A stretch of 62,047 nucleotides of DNA from positions 1 through 62,047 of the forward strand of contig JALOAT010000020.1 in assembly GCA_023228645.1 (NCBI GenBank), in the 5' to 3' direction. Shown in pieces: positions 1 to 6,687 of this stretch. The position numbers and the translations under genes are program-made. The number at the start of each line of letters is the position of its first letter. Within the stretch, counting starts at the first letter, position 1. Source of the stretch: Gammaproteobacteria bacterium. Lineage in GTDB: Bacteria; Pseudomonadota; Gammaproteobacteria; Thiohalomonadales; Thiohalomonadaceae. The notes under the pieces are model-generated. The model did not search any database, had not been told where the DNA came from, and saw nothing but the letters and a program-made list of their open reading frames with translations.

Positions 1-534
1 GTCAACTACCAGGCCTTGCTTGGCGAAGTATGCACGAACCCTCACCAGGGCCTTCGCGATCAGCTCAGCCTTACGAGGACCATAAATTTCCTCAACGCCC
101 ATCTGCGATGCTTCCTGCACAATCGCATTGCGGATGTTATTGCGCATCGGGCCGGCGACCAAGCGATCCATTTCCATACGATATGTAGTGAACAGCTTTG
201 GAGCCAGGGCAGGATCGACTCGATAGGCCACCGAAACATCAGCGCTCAGGCCGAGACCGTTCTTGTCCTGGAACGTGAATGCTTCGCTGTTCGGGCTCTG
301 GTCAGTTGAATCAGCTGTCCAGGCGTAAGTGTTGGTGAAGGTCGGATATTCGTACATATTCACGCCTGGAGGGGTGAAGTACCAACCAACACCCTTGGCG
401 ACTTCGTCAACGCCACCGCCGAGGTTGCTGACCTTGATACCAACATAGCCCGGAGTGACTCGGGTAAAGCTGCACGAACCGACGAGCAGCACGATAAAAA
501 GTGCAATAGCACCAAGAACAAACTTAAAATTCAC
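1..534 (-). CDS. SPFH/band-7 (prohibitin-like) membrane protein, 3' end outside window
   Basis: The reading frame is open from a GTG at 534 to the window edge, so the C-terminus is missing. The first 21 residues form one hydrophobic segment ending in a Cys (LFIVLLVGSC), which could be a membrane anchor or a lipoprotein-type signal. It is followed by TRVTPGYVGIKVSNLGG and later YRMEMDRLVAGPMRNNIR, then EEIYGPRKAELIAKAL, the usual progression of an SPFH/prohibitin domain. The GTG is the only possible start: an in-frame TAA (the stop of the upstream gene) lies two codons before it, and AAGGAAGG sits just upstream. SPFH proteins form membrane-bound oligomers. A role in remodelling or protecting the host membrane is inference. 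Confidence 0.8.
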   Translation of the reverse strand, partial: MNFKFVLGAIALFIVLLVGSCSFTRVTPGYVGIKVSNLGGGVDEVAKGVGWYFTPPGVNMYEYPTFTNTYAWTADSTDQSPNSEAFTFQDKNGLGLSADVSVAYRVDPALAPKLFTTYRMEMDRLVAGPMRNNIRNAIVQEASQMGVEEIYGPRKAELIAKALVRVRAYFAKQGLVVD

Positions 535-537
535 GTG

Positions 538-765
538 TTAACCTTCCTTGGATTTGTCAGCAAAATCCTGGGCAATAACTTTAAGTGCAGGAGTGAGCCG
601 ACGGGCAGAGATATATGCAGTGACAGGGATGCTAATGATCCACATCAAAGCAAGCGGTACGAGGATCGATCCGTGACTGGAGAGCATCCCCATAATTGTA
701 AATATTGCCACAGCGTGGTACACAACCACTACTGCCAGCAATATATAACTTCTAAGAAGAGACAT
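538..765 (-). CDS. Small two-helix membrane protein
   Basis: A 75-residue protein with two predicted membrane segments (about residues 7-27 and 35-52) and a short charged tail. Its stop codon at 538-540 lies 3 nt before the GTG of the SPFH gene, and its last codons supply that gene's Shine-Dalgarno sequence, so the two are probably translationally coupled. A GGAAAATTA sequence precedes the ATG. I do not recognise a family. The context suggests a membrane partner of the SPFH protein. Confidence 0.7.
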   Translation of the reverse strand: MSLLRSYILLAVVVVYHAVAIFTIMGMLSSHGSILVPLALMWIISIPVTAYISARRLTPALKVIAQDFADKSKEG

Positions 766-797
766 TAATTTTCCTTCGTCTTCAAATGTGACGTTGG

Positions 798-825
798 CTT
801 TATGATATCTTTCAATTTATGTCAA
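798..825 (-). promoter_or_regulatory. Sigma70-like promoter for the SPFH pair
   Basis: On the minus strand TTGACA (825-820) is followed after 16 nt by ATAAAG (803-798), with the 75-residue gene's ATG about 30 nt downstream. It is the only good match between the tRNA gene and this operon. Confidence 0.45.
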
Positions 826-916
826 TGGAAAAAGGGAAGAACTGAATAAGTTTTTAGAATCTGAAAACTTCCTAATGTGGTGGTGATTGGTTTCGAACTG
901 CCAACCGATAAATAAG

Positions 917-991
917 TGGTGCGGGGTGAGGGATTCGAACCCCCAACCTACCGGTTATGAGCCAGCTGCTCTACCGTTGAGCTAACCCCGC
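917..991 (-). tRNA. tRNA-Met (anticodon CAU), elongator-type or Ile2
   Basis: A full cloverleaf can be folded: acceptor GCGGGGT/ACCCCGC, D arm GCTC/GAGC, anticodon stem GCTGG/CCGGT with loop CTCATAA, five-base variable loop, and T arm GGGGG-TTCGAAT-CCCTC (the last pairs include a wobble). The discriminator is A and CCA is encoded. The paired first base (G-C) argues against an initiator tRNA. CAU could also be read as Ile after lysidine modification, which sequence alone cannot settle. Confidence 0.93.
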
Positions 992-1001
992 ATCGTATGT
1001 T

Positions 1002-1009
1002 TATTTATA
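1002..1009 (-). promoter_or_regulatory. TATAAATA box before tRNA-Met
   Basis: The minus strand carries TATAAATA, identical to the T4 late-promoter core, 11 nt before the tRNA 5' end. Related AATAAATA boxes precede structural genes elsewhere in the window. It could equally be an AT-rich coincidence in this short spacer. Confidence 0.3.
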
Positions 1010-1025
1010 CTGGAAAACCTTAACA

Positions 1026-1472
1026 ATGTCAACGTGCCATCACCCAAATTGTGAAAAAGTTTTATCTGGCCATCAAAAGAAATATTGCTCTAAAAGTTGT
1101 GCTACAAAAATGAATAATACTGGGAAACGGCGACACGGAAAACCAGTCAACATTTGCCCAGTTTGTTTATCACCTACAAAAAGATCATCAAGCACTTATT
1201 GTTCAAACAAATGCCAAAATTCGGTAAGAAGAAAATCCGAAAAAGAATTATTATCAAATAATGCTGCTCGACAATCAACATACCGAGCGAAAGGCTACAG
1301 AGCCATTGCCCCCAATGCTGATCGTGATTTAATTAAAGAAATATATAAAAACTGCCCTGAAGGATATGAAGTGGATCACATCACACCAGTATCAAAAGGT
1401 GGTTTACACCACCAAGATAATCTTCAATATCTAACGATTAGTGGAAATCGTGCTAAAGGAAATCGAATTTAA
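1026..1472 (+). CDS. HNH homing endonuclease with Cys-rich zinc fingers
   Basis: This 148-residue protein has two N-terminal Cys-rich zinc-binding clusters (CHHPNC...YCSKSC and ICPVC...YCSNKC) and a C-terminal HNH core: EVDHITPVSKGGLHHQDNLQYL followed by N-RAKG. The DH and the N of DNLQ are the expected metal-site residues. It lies on the strand opposite to every neighbour, between a tRNA gene and another endonuclease, as expected for a free-standing mobile endonuclease. The ATG has only a weak purine stretch (TGGAAAA) upstream. The target is unknown. Confidence 0.8.
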   Translation: MSTCHHPNCEKVLSGHQKKYCSKSCATKMNNTGKRRHGKPVNICPVCLSPTKRSSSTYCSNKCQNSVRRKSEKELLSNNAARQSTYRAKGYRAIAPNADRDLIKEIYKNCPEGYEVDHITPVSKGGLHHQDNLQYLTISGNRAKGNRI

Positions 1473-1615
1473 CGTCTTGTTGCGACTTTTTCAGTAAATT
1501 TGGTTTTTTGTATGCGTAGTATTTCTGCGGTAATTGCTTTAAGCTCTTGGATTGTATTTTCCAAGTCGCTAGTTTTATCACACAATTCGTCAAACTTCTT
1601 ATCGCATTTTTTCAC
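1469..1615 (-). CDS. 48-residue coiled-coil protein, GTG start
   Basis: The frame extends further upstream to 1750, but only inside the neighbouring HNH gene and without a ribosome site. A GTG at 1615 is preceded by AAAGGAATGAATCT, giving a 48-residue charged helix (FDELCDKTSDLENTIQELKAI) with heptad-like spacing of hydrophobics. It starts 46 nt after the HNH stop, and an AATAAATA box lies 33 nt upstream (1648-1655). It overlaps the convergent HNH gene by 4 nt. No family is recognised. Confidence 0.5.
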   Translation of the reverse strand: MKKCDKKFDELCDKTSDLENTIQELKAITAEILRIQKTKFTEKVATRR

Positions 1616-1661
1616 AGATTCATTCCTTTTAGGAATATCGATGTTTCTATTTATTATTTTT

Positions 1662-2117
1662 TTAAGCGATATACTCTTCCAGCGCCAGCATTTTAAGTTG
1701 AACACGATCCAGATCGTGCTGACACGCATTACGCTCACGAAGCTCAGCATACCAAAGAGCCATCTTATAATATTTATTGATCAAAACTTGGCGACATTTG
1801 TACCGACGAGTAGACGGATCATAGCCTAGCTTTTCATTAACTCTCTCGAGCATCTCGATCTCGAAATCAGTCGGCAAACGTTCGCCTTTATCCTGATTGC
1901 AGTCATAATGACTGAGTAGTAGATTACCAGCATTGACTTGATACAAATGAAGAGGATAGACGTGATCAACCGTGACATCGTTTGATACAAGTCGTTCTCT
2001 GCAAATCGGACAGGTATGATCCTGCGCTTTAAGCATCAAAGGAACACCAACATTGGCTACAATCAATCGAGCCTGGTGCCGAAGCTTCCTATACTTTGCT
2101 TGGTTTATCTTTGCCAT
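1662..2117 (-). CDS. HNH endonuclease (free-standing)
   Basis: The HNH domain reads CPICRERL...VTVDHVYPLHLYQ..GNLLLSHYDCNQDKGERLP: a CxxC zinc knuckle, the DH catalytic pair, the central N and a final CN. The C-terminal 70 residues are basic and helical. I place the start at ATG 2117. A TTG nine bases upstream is also in frame, and neither has a Shine-Dalgarno sequence. The start codon lies inside a perfect 14-bp hairpin (2106-2140), which may silence translation in some transcripts, as is known for T4 homing endonuclease genes. It follows the HD gene on the same strand. Confidence 0.8.
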   Translation of the reverse strand: MAKINQAKYRKLRHQARLIVANVGVPLMLKAQDHTCPICRERLVSNDVTVDHVYPLHLYQVNAGNLLLSHYDCNQDKGERLPTDFEIEMLERVNEKLGYDPSTRRYKCRQVLINKYYKMALWYAELRERNACQHDLDRVQLKMLALEEYIA

Positions 2118-2140
2118 AGCACACAACTATGGCAAAGATA
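2106..2140 (-). promoter_or_regulatory. Perfect 14-bp hairpin over the HNH start codon
   Basis: TATCTTTGCCATAG at 2106-2119 and CTATGGCAAAGATA at 2127-2140 are exact reverse complements around a 7-nt loop. In the minus-strand mRNA the 3' arm contains the ATG of the HNH gene. No T-run follows on the minus strand, so a terminator reading is weaker than start-codon sequestration. Confidence 0.7.
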
Positions 2141-2162
2141 TAAGTCAGTCAAGTCCTACTTT

Positions 2163-2672
2163 TCAATATCCTTTAGAAAAATAGTCATCAATCAACTCTT
2201 GGACCATCTCAACCATTCGGATATCTCCGTCGCGCAAAACCTCCAAGAGATCACGCTTCTCACGGAAATAAACTTTGGCGAAATTCGGATCGCTGACCCG
2301 AATATCCTTCAAGTTATCGTAAGAATCAATCAGCTTAACTGTCTTAATAACAGTCGGTGCCTGAGCGATATGGTTCTTATCGATCAGCTTTCGGGCTTTG
2401 CGATTTCCATCTTCCGGCTTGGATTGGTCACTCAGCCACCACACACCTTGAGATGCATCGTTGCCGAACAAGACTGACAAAAGCTCAAACGGAACATCTT
2501 GATCCTCGTGACTGTCGTGCAAATATGCTGCAATAACAGCCCACTCTGTAAGTCCCAGCCACATAGCCATATCGCCCACAGCCTCAGTGTGAGTCGTATA
2601 TGCCTTACCAGTGAACTTACGAACCTGGTCGCGGTGGACATAACGTCCAAACAGGATAGCATTTTGAATCAT
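2163..2672 (-). CDS. SpoT/MESH1-like HD-domain hydrolase
   Basis: The 169-residue protein follows the RelA/SpoT hydrolase pattern: H13 in YVHRDQVRKFTGKAY, TTHTEAVGDMA, AAYLHDSHEDQDV (the HD plus ED pair) and VKLIDSYDNLKDI, equivalent to the KLADRxHNM motif. Such a single domain usually removes the 3'-pyrophosphate from (p)ppGpp or acts on related nucleotides. No synthetase or TGS/ACT domain is present, so it resembles MESH1 rather than full SpoT. Acting on the host stringent response or a nucleotide-alarmone defence is inference. The -10 box is only about 5 nt before the ATG, so the message may be leaderless. Confidence 0.78.
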   Translation of the reverse strand: MIQNAILFGRYVHRDQVRKFTGKAYTTHTEAVGDMAMWLGLTEWAVIAAYLHDSHEDQDVPFELLSVLFGNDASQGVWWLSDQSKPEDGNRKARKLIDKNHIAQAPTVIKTVKLIDSYDNLKDIRVSDPNFAKVYFREKRDLLEVLRDGDIRMVEMVQELIDDYFSKGY

Positions 2673-2677
2673 ACCTC

Positions 2678-2706
2678 CTATTAGGACATTTCCAGGACAG
2701 TGTCAA
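2678..2706 (-). promoter_or_regulatory. Sigma70-like promoter of the HD gene
   Basis: TTGACA (2706-2701), 17-nt spacer, TAATAG (2683-2678) on the minus strand. The TGA inside TTGACA is the stop codon of the upstream gene (2703-2894). The GGAGGT just after the -10 almost touches the ATG. Confidence 0.55.
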
Positions 2707-2894
2707 CCCGGAATGAAGAAACTTACCTCGACTTGAATTATGTTACCATTGCTGGCAAAACGATTCGTCTTTGCACCGCGGTACGTTTTGAATGTGCGAG
2801 CAGATTCAATGTGCCGAGTCATTCGACCGCGGCGATGACAGGTGACATACCCTTGTGGGGTTTTAATCACATACCGGGTGTAAGTTTCATTCAT
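2703..2894 (-). CDS. Small basic protein, 63 aa, unknown
   Basis: A Lys/Arg/Tyr-rich short protein (KTPQGYVTCHRRGRMTRHIESARTF) with a likely beta-rich N-terminus. GGAG lies right before the ATGAATG start region. Its stop codon is embedded in the -35 box of the next promoter, a compact arrangement that supports a real gene. I recognise no family; the basic character would fit nucleic-acid binding, but that is speculation. Confidence 0.55.
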   Translation of the reverse strand: MNETYTRYVIKTPQGYVTCHRRGRMTRHIESARTFKTYRGAKTNRFASNGNIIQVEVSFFIPG

Positions 2895-2903
2895 TCTCCA
2901 GCC

Positions 2904-3179
2904 TCAATAACTAGTGTGTGATACTCGCTCAGAAATAAAGAGCTCAGTATCATCAACAATGCCTTCATCGTTCAAAAGATGAAGTTCGTCCGGACAATCA
3001 CGGATCGAAGCTGCCTCGACTTCAAAAGTGACCATAACTTCTGACGGCTCAATAACATCCATCTCGATGAATTCCATATCAGTATTTTCATACTCAGACA
3101 GATATGCTTCCAGGTCTGACAGATCAATATCACTGTCGTCGCGAGTCTTGACTGAGAAGGTAAGTTCAAAAGTTTTCAT
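2904..3179 (-). CDS. Acidic 91-aa protein, unknown
   Basis: A very acidic protein (DDSDIDLSDLEAYLSEYENTDMEFIEMDVIEPSE) with alternating beta and helix segments, about one residue in four being Asp or Glu. Such acidic small phage proteins are sometimes DNA mimics or inhibitors, but nothing here proves that. The start overlaps the end of the upstream cysteine-protease-like gene by 14 nt, so the two are co-transcribed. Confidence 0.6.
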   Translation of the reverse strand: MKTFELTFSVKTRDDSDIDLSDLEAYLSEYENTDMEFIEMDVIEPSEVMVTFEVEAASIRDCPDELHLLNDEGIVDDTELFISERVSHTSY

Positions 3180-3609
3180 AAGTCTCCTGTATATGCTTTA
3201 AATTTGGAATCTGGTCGCTTGGCCAACAAGGCTCAAGGGTGAAATCAATTACTTCTTGGGGGGTTCTCAGTCGTGCTACAATGTCCTCCCAAAAATATTC
3301 TTTAGCCCTACGCCGGCTCATTACAATAACATCAGGTATGTATTTGTCACTACCATATCGAAATTGAGTTGCGGTAACATCAATAACGTGGTGTTGAGTC
3401 ATCACAAATGCGTGTTGGCCACCAGGAATTTTTGAGATAGCCACATACGCATTGATTGATTCTTCCTGGAGGCGATGGAGAATGTAAGTAGATGCCCAAG
3501 CGCAAGCCCCACAAAAGTCTTTACCAAAATTACTACGACTGAGATTTCTTTCAATCCAACTACGCCCCTTCATCGCAGCAATGTTGACTTTTGAACGCAC
3601 CTCTGACAC
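3166..3609 (-). CDS. Papain/transglutaminase-like cysteine protein
   Basis: In this 147-residue protein a Cys at the start of a helix (FCGACAWASTYILHRLQEE) is followed by GGQHAFVMTQHHVIDVTATQF, giving the Cys-His-Asp order and the viDvTA context of transglutaminase-like or papain-fold enzymes. That fold covers proteases, amidases and acyl transferases, so the substrate cannot be named. It starts inside the preceding gene (50-nt overlap) and ends inside the next, all in one minus-strand unit. A pseudo-enzyme is possible if Cys30/33 is not nucleophilic. Confidence 0.55.
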   Translation of the reverse strand: MSEVRSKVNIAAMKGRSWIERNLSRSNFGKDFCGACAWASTYILHRLQEESINAYVAISKIPGGQHAFVMTQHHVIDVTATQFRYGSDKYIPDVIVMSRRRAKEYFWEDIVARLRTPQEVIDFTLEPCWPSDQIPNLKHIQETYENF

Positions 3610-3901
3610 TTTTCATCCTCGCTAAAGAACGTTGAAACCATACCAAATCGGATTTGTGGTACATAAGCAAATGTTTGGAAACTGTCAACGCCAAGTTAAT
3701 GTTTTTCTGAACTTTTGACACAGTTTCATCATCAAAGACTGTTAGAAATTCGTCAGCCATCTGAGCAACTGGTTCCCTGTTCACACAGCATTTGAACACA
3801 AACGAGTCTGGATCAATTTTCATATCCCACGTGATGAGAATGGGCATATCCTGACGAAGGATATTGTAGAACAGGGGTCGGTTGATAGTCTTACTAATCA
3901 T
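3560..3901 (-). CDS. Unknown protein, 113 aa
   Basis: A mixed alpha/beta protein with an N-terminal segment PLFYNILRQDMPILITWDMK and a helical middle (VSKVQKNINLALTVSKHLLMY). It has an ATGA-type overlap with the upstream gene and a 50-nt overlap with the downstream one. The C-terminal CC (QHCCDEGA) and another CC at mid-length are unusual for a small cytoplasmic protein. No family is recognised. Confidence 0.55.
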   Translation of the reverse strand: MISKTINRPLFYNILRQDMPILITWDMKIDPDSFVFKCCVNREPVAQMADEFLTVFDDETVSKVQKNINLALTVSKHLLMYHKSDLVWFQRSLARMKSVRGAFKSQHCCDEGA

Positions 3902-4245
3902 TTCAGGATATGGAAAAGAACAGCGCCGCTATCAATTGCGTCATTCACAGTCTTTTCATCCATTACTGCACTGTCTTCGAACCAGTGTTCCGTTGCACCA
4001 GTTTCTTCAGAAGTCCAAGATGCATTATTAGTTACTTCAAATGGGCCGTAGAAATTGATTATTGACCCAGAATCATACGCACTGATGGGAGTTTCTTTTT
4101 TATAACGTTCCCTCAATCCATAGCAGTAGGCCAGCAATTCTTCTTTAGTATCTCGGGTGATGACTTCAGTCTCATTAAATTCATTGACAGAATGATAGCG
4201 CGAGTCTGAGTTCTCACGAACATTAACCAGCACAGTAATCATCAT
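3898..4245 (-). CDS. Unknown protein, 115 aa
   Basis: The frame reaches a TTG at 4281, but that lies inside the preceding gene and has no ribosome site. I choose the ATG pair at 4245/4242, 17 nt after the previous stop. The protein (MMITVLVNVRENSDSRYHSVNEFNETEV...) is acidic and predicted beta-rich, with an ELLAYCYGLRERYKKE helix. It is not recognised. It ends with an ATGA overlap onto the 113-aa gene. Confidence 0.55.
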   Translation of the reverse strand: MMITVLVNVRENSDSRYHSVNEFNETEVITRDTKEELLAYCYGLRERYKKETPISAYDSGSIINFYGPFEVTNNASWTSEETGATEHWFEDSAVMDEKTVNDAIDSGAVLFHILK

Positions 4246-4262
4246 CCAAGATGTTGTGCGAG

Positions 4263-4529
4263 TCACGCAAACTGTGACCAATTTTCGTCAATGTATGATT
4301 TGATATCATAGGGAGTGACTACGTGGCGTTCGATCGGATTGCGAGGATAGCCCATCAATTCGCTGGTAGTGATCTCAATAGATTTGCGAATATCTTTGAT
4401 AATCACAACAAACCCATCAGTCATCCAGAACAGTTCTCGGCCATTGACTTCAATAGACCTGTATCCTTTGGGCTTTTTCATCCGGTTCAGGTTAGGATCA
4501 TCACCACGAACTTTACGACGTTTTTCCAT
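4263..4529 (-). CDS. Unknown protein, 88 aa
   Basis: The N-terminus is strongly basic (MEKRRKVRGDDPNLNRMKKPKGYR). A beta-rich core (SIEVNGRELFWMTDGFVVIIKDI) follows, then a C-terminal helix. AAGGAAGTGAA precedes the ATG, a good ribosome site. It sits in the middle of a packed six-gene minus-strand unit. The function is unknown. Confidence 0.55.
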   Translation of the reverse strand: MEKRRKVRGDDPNLNRMKKPKGYRSIEVNGRELFWMTDGFVVIIKDIRKSIEITTSELMGYPRNPIERHVVTPYDIKSYIDENWSQFA

Positions 4530-4530
4530 T

Positions 4531-4881
4531 TCACTTCCTTATATAAGTTGGCTTCGGTGAAGTCGGTTTCACATATTCCCACTTACCTAAAAGGCCAGGA
4601 ACACTTGCTACTTTTTTCTCCACATATGGCGCCGCCAACAAGTCATATTCACCATTAGCACCATATCGGTTCGGATTCAACCAAAAAGCTGATGGATTTT
4701 CAAGATATAGTTCTTTTTCTCGTTGATCATCAGCAGCCGTCCAGAGATCAGGTAGTGCTGGAGTTGGGGAGGATTTAAGCTCTGTCTCTAAAGTGTCCGC
4801 AATATTGAGCAATGGCAACAAATAGGATAAAGCGAGAGATCCTATAACCACTGCGGTGAATATAAAAACGAACGTAAGCAC
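4531..4881 (-). CDS. Single-pass membrane protein, 116 aa, GTG start
   Basis: Residues 3-27 (TFVFIFTAVVIGSLALSYLLPLL) form one N-terminal membrane helix. The rest is a hydrophilic domain with several Tyr-Pro pairs (FWLNPNRYGANGEYDLLAAPYVEKK). The GTG follows GAGGATCTT. The stop is 1 nt from the next gene's ATG. A hairpin with a Shine-Dalgarno sequence in its loop lies in the leader. Confidence 0.6.
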   Translation of the reverse strand: MLTFVFIFTAVVIGSLALSYLLPLLNIADTLETELKSSPTPALPDLWTAADDQREKELYLENPSAFWLNPNRYGANGEYDLLAAPYVEKKVASVPGLLGKWEYVKPTSPKPTYIRK

Positions 4882-4912
4882 AAGATCCTCATAAAAAAGG
4901 ACATTTTCATCA

Positions 4913-4933
4913 ACCCCTCCCTCCTTGAGGGGT
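4913..4933 (-). promoter_or_regulatory. Leader hairpin with AAGGAGG in its loop
   Basis: In the minus-strand RNA ACCCCTC and GAGGGGT pair exactly around the loop AAGGAGG, a perfect Shine-Dalgarno sequence. Nine nt later an ATG opens a 22-codon frame that runs into the start of the 116-aa membrane protein gene, so this may be a leader-peptide or translational control element. Confidence 0.45.
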
Positions 4934-4962
4934 CAGCGACCTGTATGTCCAAACGCAAACTT

Positions 4963-4991
4963 GATTTATTATATTTGGATCACCGTGTCAA
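4963..4991 (-). promoter_or_regulatory. Sigma70-like promoter
   Basis: TTGACA (4991-4986), 17-nt spacer, TAAATC (4968-4963) on the minus strand. The TGA within TTGACA is the stop codon of the 4988-5485 gene. The spacer also contains TATAAT, but too close to the -35. Confidence 0.4.
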
Positions 4992-5485
4992 GCACAAATC
5001 GTCATAGCCATCTTTTGATCTTCAGATAGTGTTTGGTGGAATGACGAGGGCATAACTGGACCTATACCAGCCATAATGATTTTGTAAATCAATTCGTCGT
5101 CATATTTGATCAAAGTCGACACTCGTTCAAAATACAGCATCTCACTTTGGATCTTGTAAGCAACCATATCTGGATCGTGTGACCAATTTGTCAAGAATTG
5201 CTCAAGAGCCCACCGAGCAACTACAGGACATTGAAGAATCCTGGATCCAAGAAAATGAGATGAGCTTAAATTATATTCGTGAATCAAATCCAAAGGAGGG
5301 AAACGGCAATAGAGGATAGGGTTAGTGTCCAAAGGACGTAATGCGCTCCTGGTGCCGTTCACGGTGCGATGTTCCCAGCACTCCAAGGCGTGCTTGAGCA
5401 GGTGGCGGTGCTCATTATCCTTGTAGATGGCAAGCATATATGGATGTAGTTCAACATCCTTCAGTTTTTCACGCATACCAACCAT
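4988..5485 (-). CDS. Unknown protein, 165 aa
   Basis: I start at the ATG whose A is the last base of the upstream gene's TAA, preceded by AAGGCGGGAATATTC. An in-frame start further upstream would lie wholly inside that gene. The product (MVGMREKLKDVELHPYMLAIYKDNEHRHLL...) is predicted mostly helical, with no motif I can assign. Overlapping stop/start shows coupling to the 110-aa gene. Confidence 0.6.
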   Translation of the reverse strand: MVGMREKLKDVELHPYMLAIYKDNEHRHLLKHALECWEHRTVNGTRSALRPLDTNPILYCRFPPLDLIHEYNLSSSHFLGSRILQCPVVARWALEQFLTNWSHDPDMVAYKIQSEMLYFERVSTLIKYDDELIYKIIMAGIGPVMPSSFHQTLSEDQKMAMTICA

Positions 5486-5817
5486 TAGAATATTCCCGCC
5501 TTCTGTAACATACTGTTCCACTGATCTTCGACCCATTTCTGGATTTCAGTGTAGTCACCAAGCATAGCTGCGGTGCCGATTCGTTTATATGCGACAGGAT
5601 TGCCAAGATATGTGGCAAAGTTTTTGCGGGTTTTAATCACAGCAGACGTGGCAGAAAGTTCATTGAAGTGGCGATCACCGCCTTCATCGTAAAAGAATGA
5701 TGCATTGATCCACCCAATACGAAAATCTTTGACCCAAGCTTCAAAGATCAGAGTTTCATAAAGGGCGCGATCGCCCTTTTGGGTCTTAGCAGGTAACGCC
5801 TTCCAATGAATCTTCAC
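5485..5817 (-). CDS. Unknown protein, 110 aa, GTG start
   Basis: The GTG follows TAGGAAAACGTAGCA. The protein has an aromatic-rich beta half (LIFEAWVKDFRIGWINASFFYDEGGDRHF) and a helical C-terminus (EIQKWVEDQWNSMLQKAG). It is the first gene after tRNA-Leu and probably shares its promoter. No family is recognised. Confidence 0.55.
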   Translation of the reverse strand: MKIHWKALPAKTQKGDRALYETLIFEAWVKDFRIGWINASFFYDEGGDRHFNELSATSAVIKTRKNFATYLGNPVAYKRIGTAAMLGDYTEIQKWVEDQWNSMLQKAGIF

Positions 5818-5835
5818 TGCTACGTTTTCCTAAAT

Positions 5836-5918
5836 TGGTGCCCCTGGCCGGACTCGAACCAGCACTCCGAAGAATTCGATTTTGAGTCGAACGCGTCTAC
5901 CAATTTCACCACAGGGGC
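5836..5918 (-). tRNA. tRNA-Leu (anticodon CAA)
   Basis: A class II tRNA: acceptor GCCCCTG/CAGGGGC, anticodon stem TTCGA/TCGAA with loop CTCAAAA, long variable arm, T arm CTGG-TTCGAGT-CCGG, discriminator A and encoded CCA. The AAATTGGTAGAC D loop is typical of tRNA-Leu. It decodes UUG, a codon that is frequent in the AT-rich parts of this window. Confidence 0.95.
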
Positions 5919-5936
5919 TCTGTGTCTGTTGTCCCC

Positions 5937-5965
5937 ATATTAGTTGAACAGGGAGCATCAGTCAA
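5937..5965 (-). promoter_or_regulatory. Sigma70-like promoter of tRNA-Leu
   Basis: TTGACT (5965-5960), 17-nt spacer, TAATAT (5942-5937) on the minus strand, with the tRNA 5' end 18 nt downstream. The TGA in TTGACT is the stop of the 241-aa gene. Confidence 0.6.
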
Positions 5966-6687
5966 CCAAATTCTTTAAGCGTTTCCTCAATGTATTCAAG
6001 GGCATTGACTCGTTGCTTTTGTGAACGGCGAGTCATAAAATCAACCATATCGCCAGTATATTCCAATCCATATGCCGCAGAGAACGCTTCATCGCTTTCA
6101 TAGCGATCACGCTGTTTGTACATATCAGCCAAATACTGTGCATCTTTTTGAGGCTTGTCTGAAGGGTAAGCGCCCCAATATCGGTTACTGTCCGGGGACA
6201 AAAACCAATCACGGCATTTACCATAATACCAAACAGCAGCGTTAACCCACTCGTCTCCAGCAACCTTGCGAAAATTTGGAAACCAAATGGCTGAGTATTG
6301 CTTTTGGAAATTTGGATACGGTGTCCATCGGCAATAGCTACATTCCATCCAATGTTTGACTTCCGGATGCTCGTCGCGTTCCCAATCGCCAACAGTAATA
6401 GATTCACCTTCCCCAATGGGGAAATCGCCAATCATTCTGACCTCAAGGTAGCCATAATAGGCCTGCTCGCCATTACAGAATCGAATGGCCCGCTCTCGAT
6501 CAAATTGGTGAGCTTTGAGTTCAGCTGCCAGTTCATCTTCATCCCGGATGCCATTACCAATGACATTGAAGAACTGGTCATAGACCCGAAGCTTCGCTTC
6601 ATCAAAAGTCTTGGCCGAATACAATGAAGGATATTGATCCACACGGGCCAACACCATTTCCTCAGGTGTAAAAATCTTCCTTGCCAT
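5962..6687 (-). CDS. Unknown protein, 241 aa, Trp/Tyr-rich
   Basis: The start MARKIFTPEEM at ATG 6687 is chosen because AAGGAACTCTG precedes it and its A overlaps the TGA of the upstream 59-aa gene. The protein has an N-terminal helical half and a central Cys/Trp-rich stretch (HWMECSYCRWTPYPNFQKQYSAIWFPNF). The single CxxC is too little to claim a zinc site. No family is recognised; its length makes it the largest unknown in this minus-strand block. Confidence 0.65.
   Translation of the reverse strand: MARKIFTPEEMVLARVDQYPSLYSAKTFDEAKLRVYDQFFNVIGNGIRDEDELAAELKAHQFDRERAIRFCNGEQAYYGYLEVRMIGDFPIGEGESITVGDWERDEHPEVKHWMECSYCRWTPYPNFQKQYSAIWFPNFRKVAGDEWVNAAVWYYGKCRDWFLSPDSNRYWGAYPSDKPQKDAQYLADMYKQRDRYESDEAFSAAYGLEYTGDMVDFMTRRSQKQRVNALEYIEETLKEFG

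Noticed and set aside
1616..1750. Longer form of the 48-residue coiled-coil ORF
   Set aside because: The extra 45 codons lie inside the HNH gene in another frame without a ribosome site, whereas GTG 1615 has a good one.
1026..2126. Group I intron or intein around the endonuclease genes
   Set aside because: The flanking genes are complete and no split host gene or intron core is visible, so the endonucleases appear free-standing.
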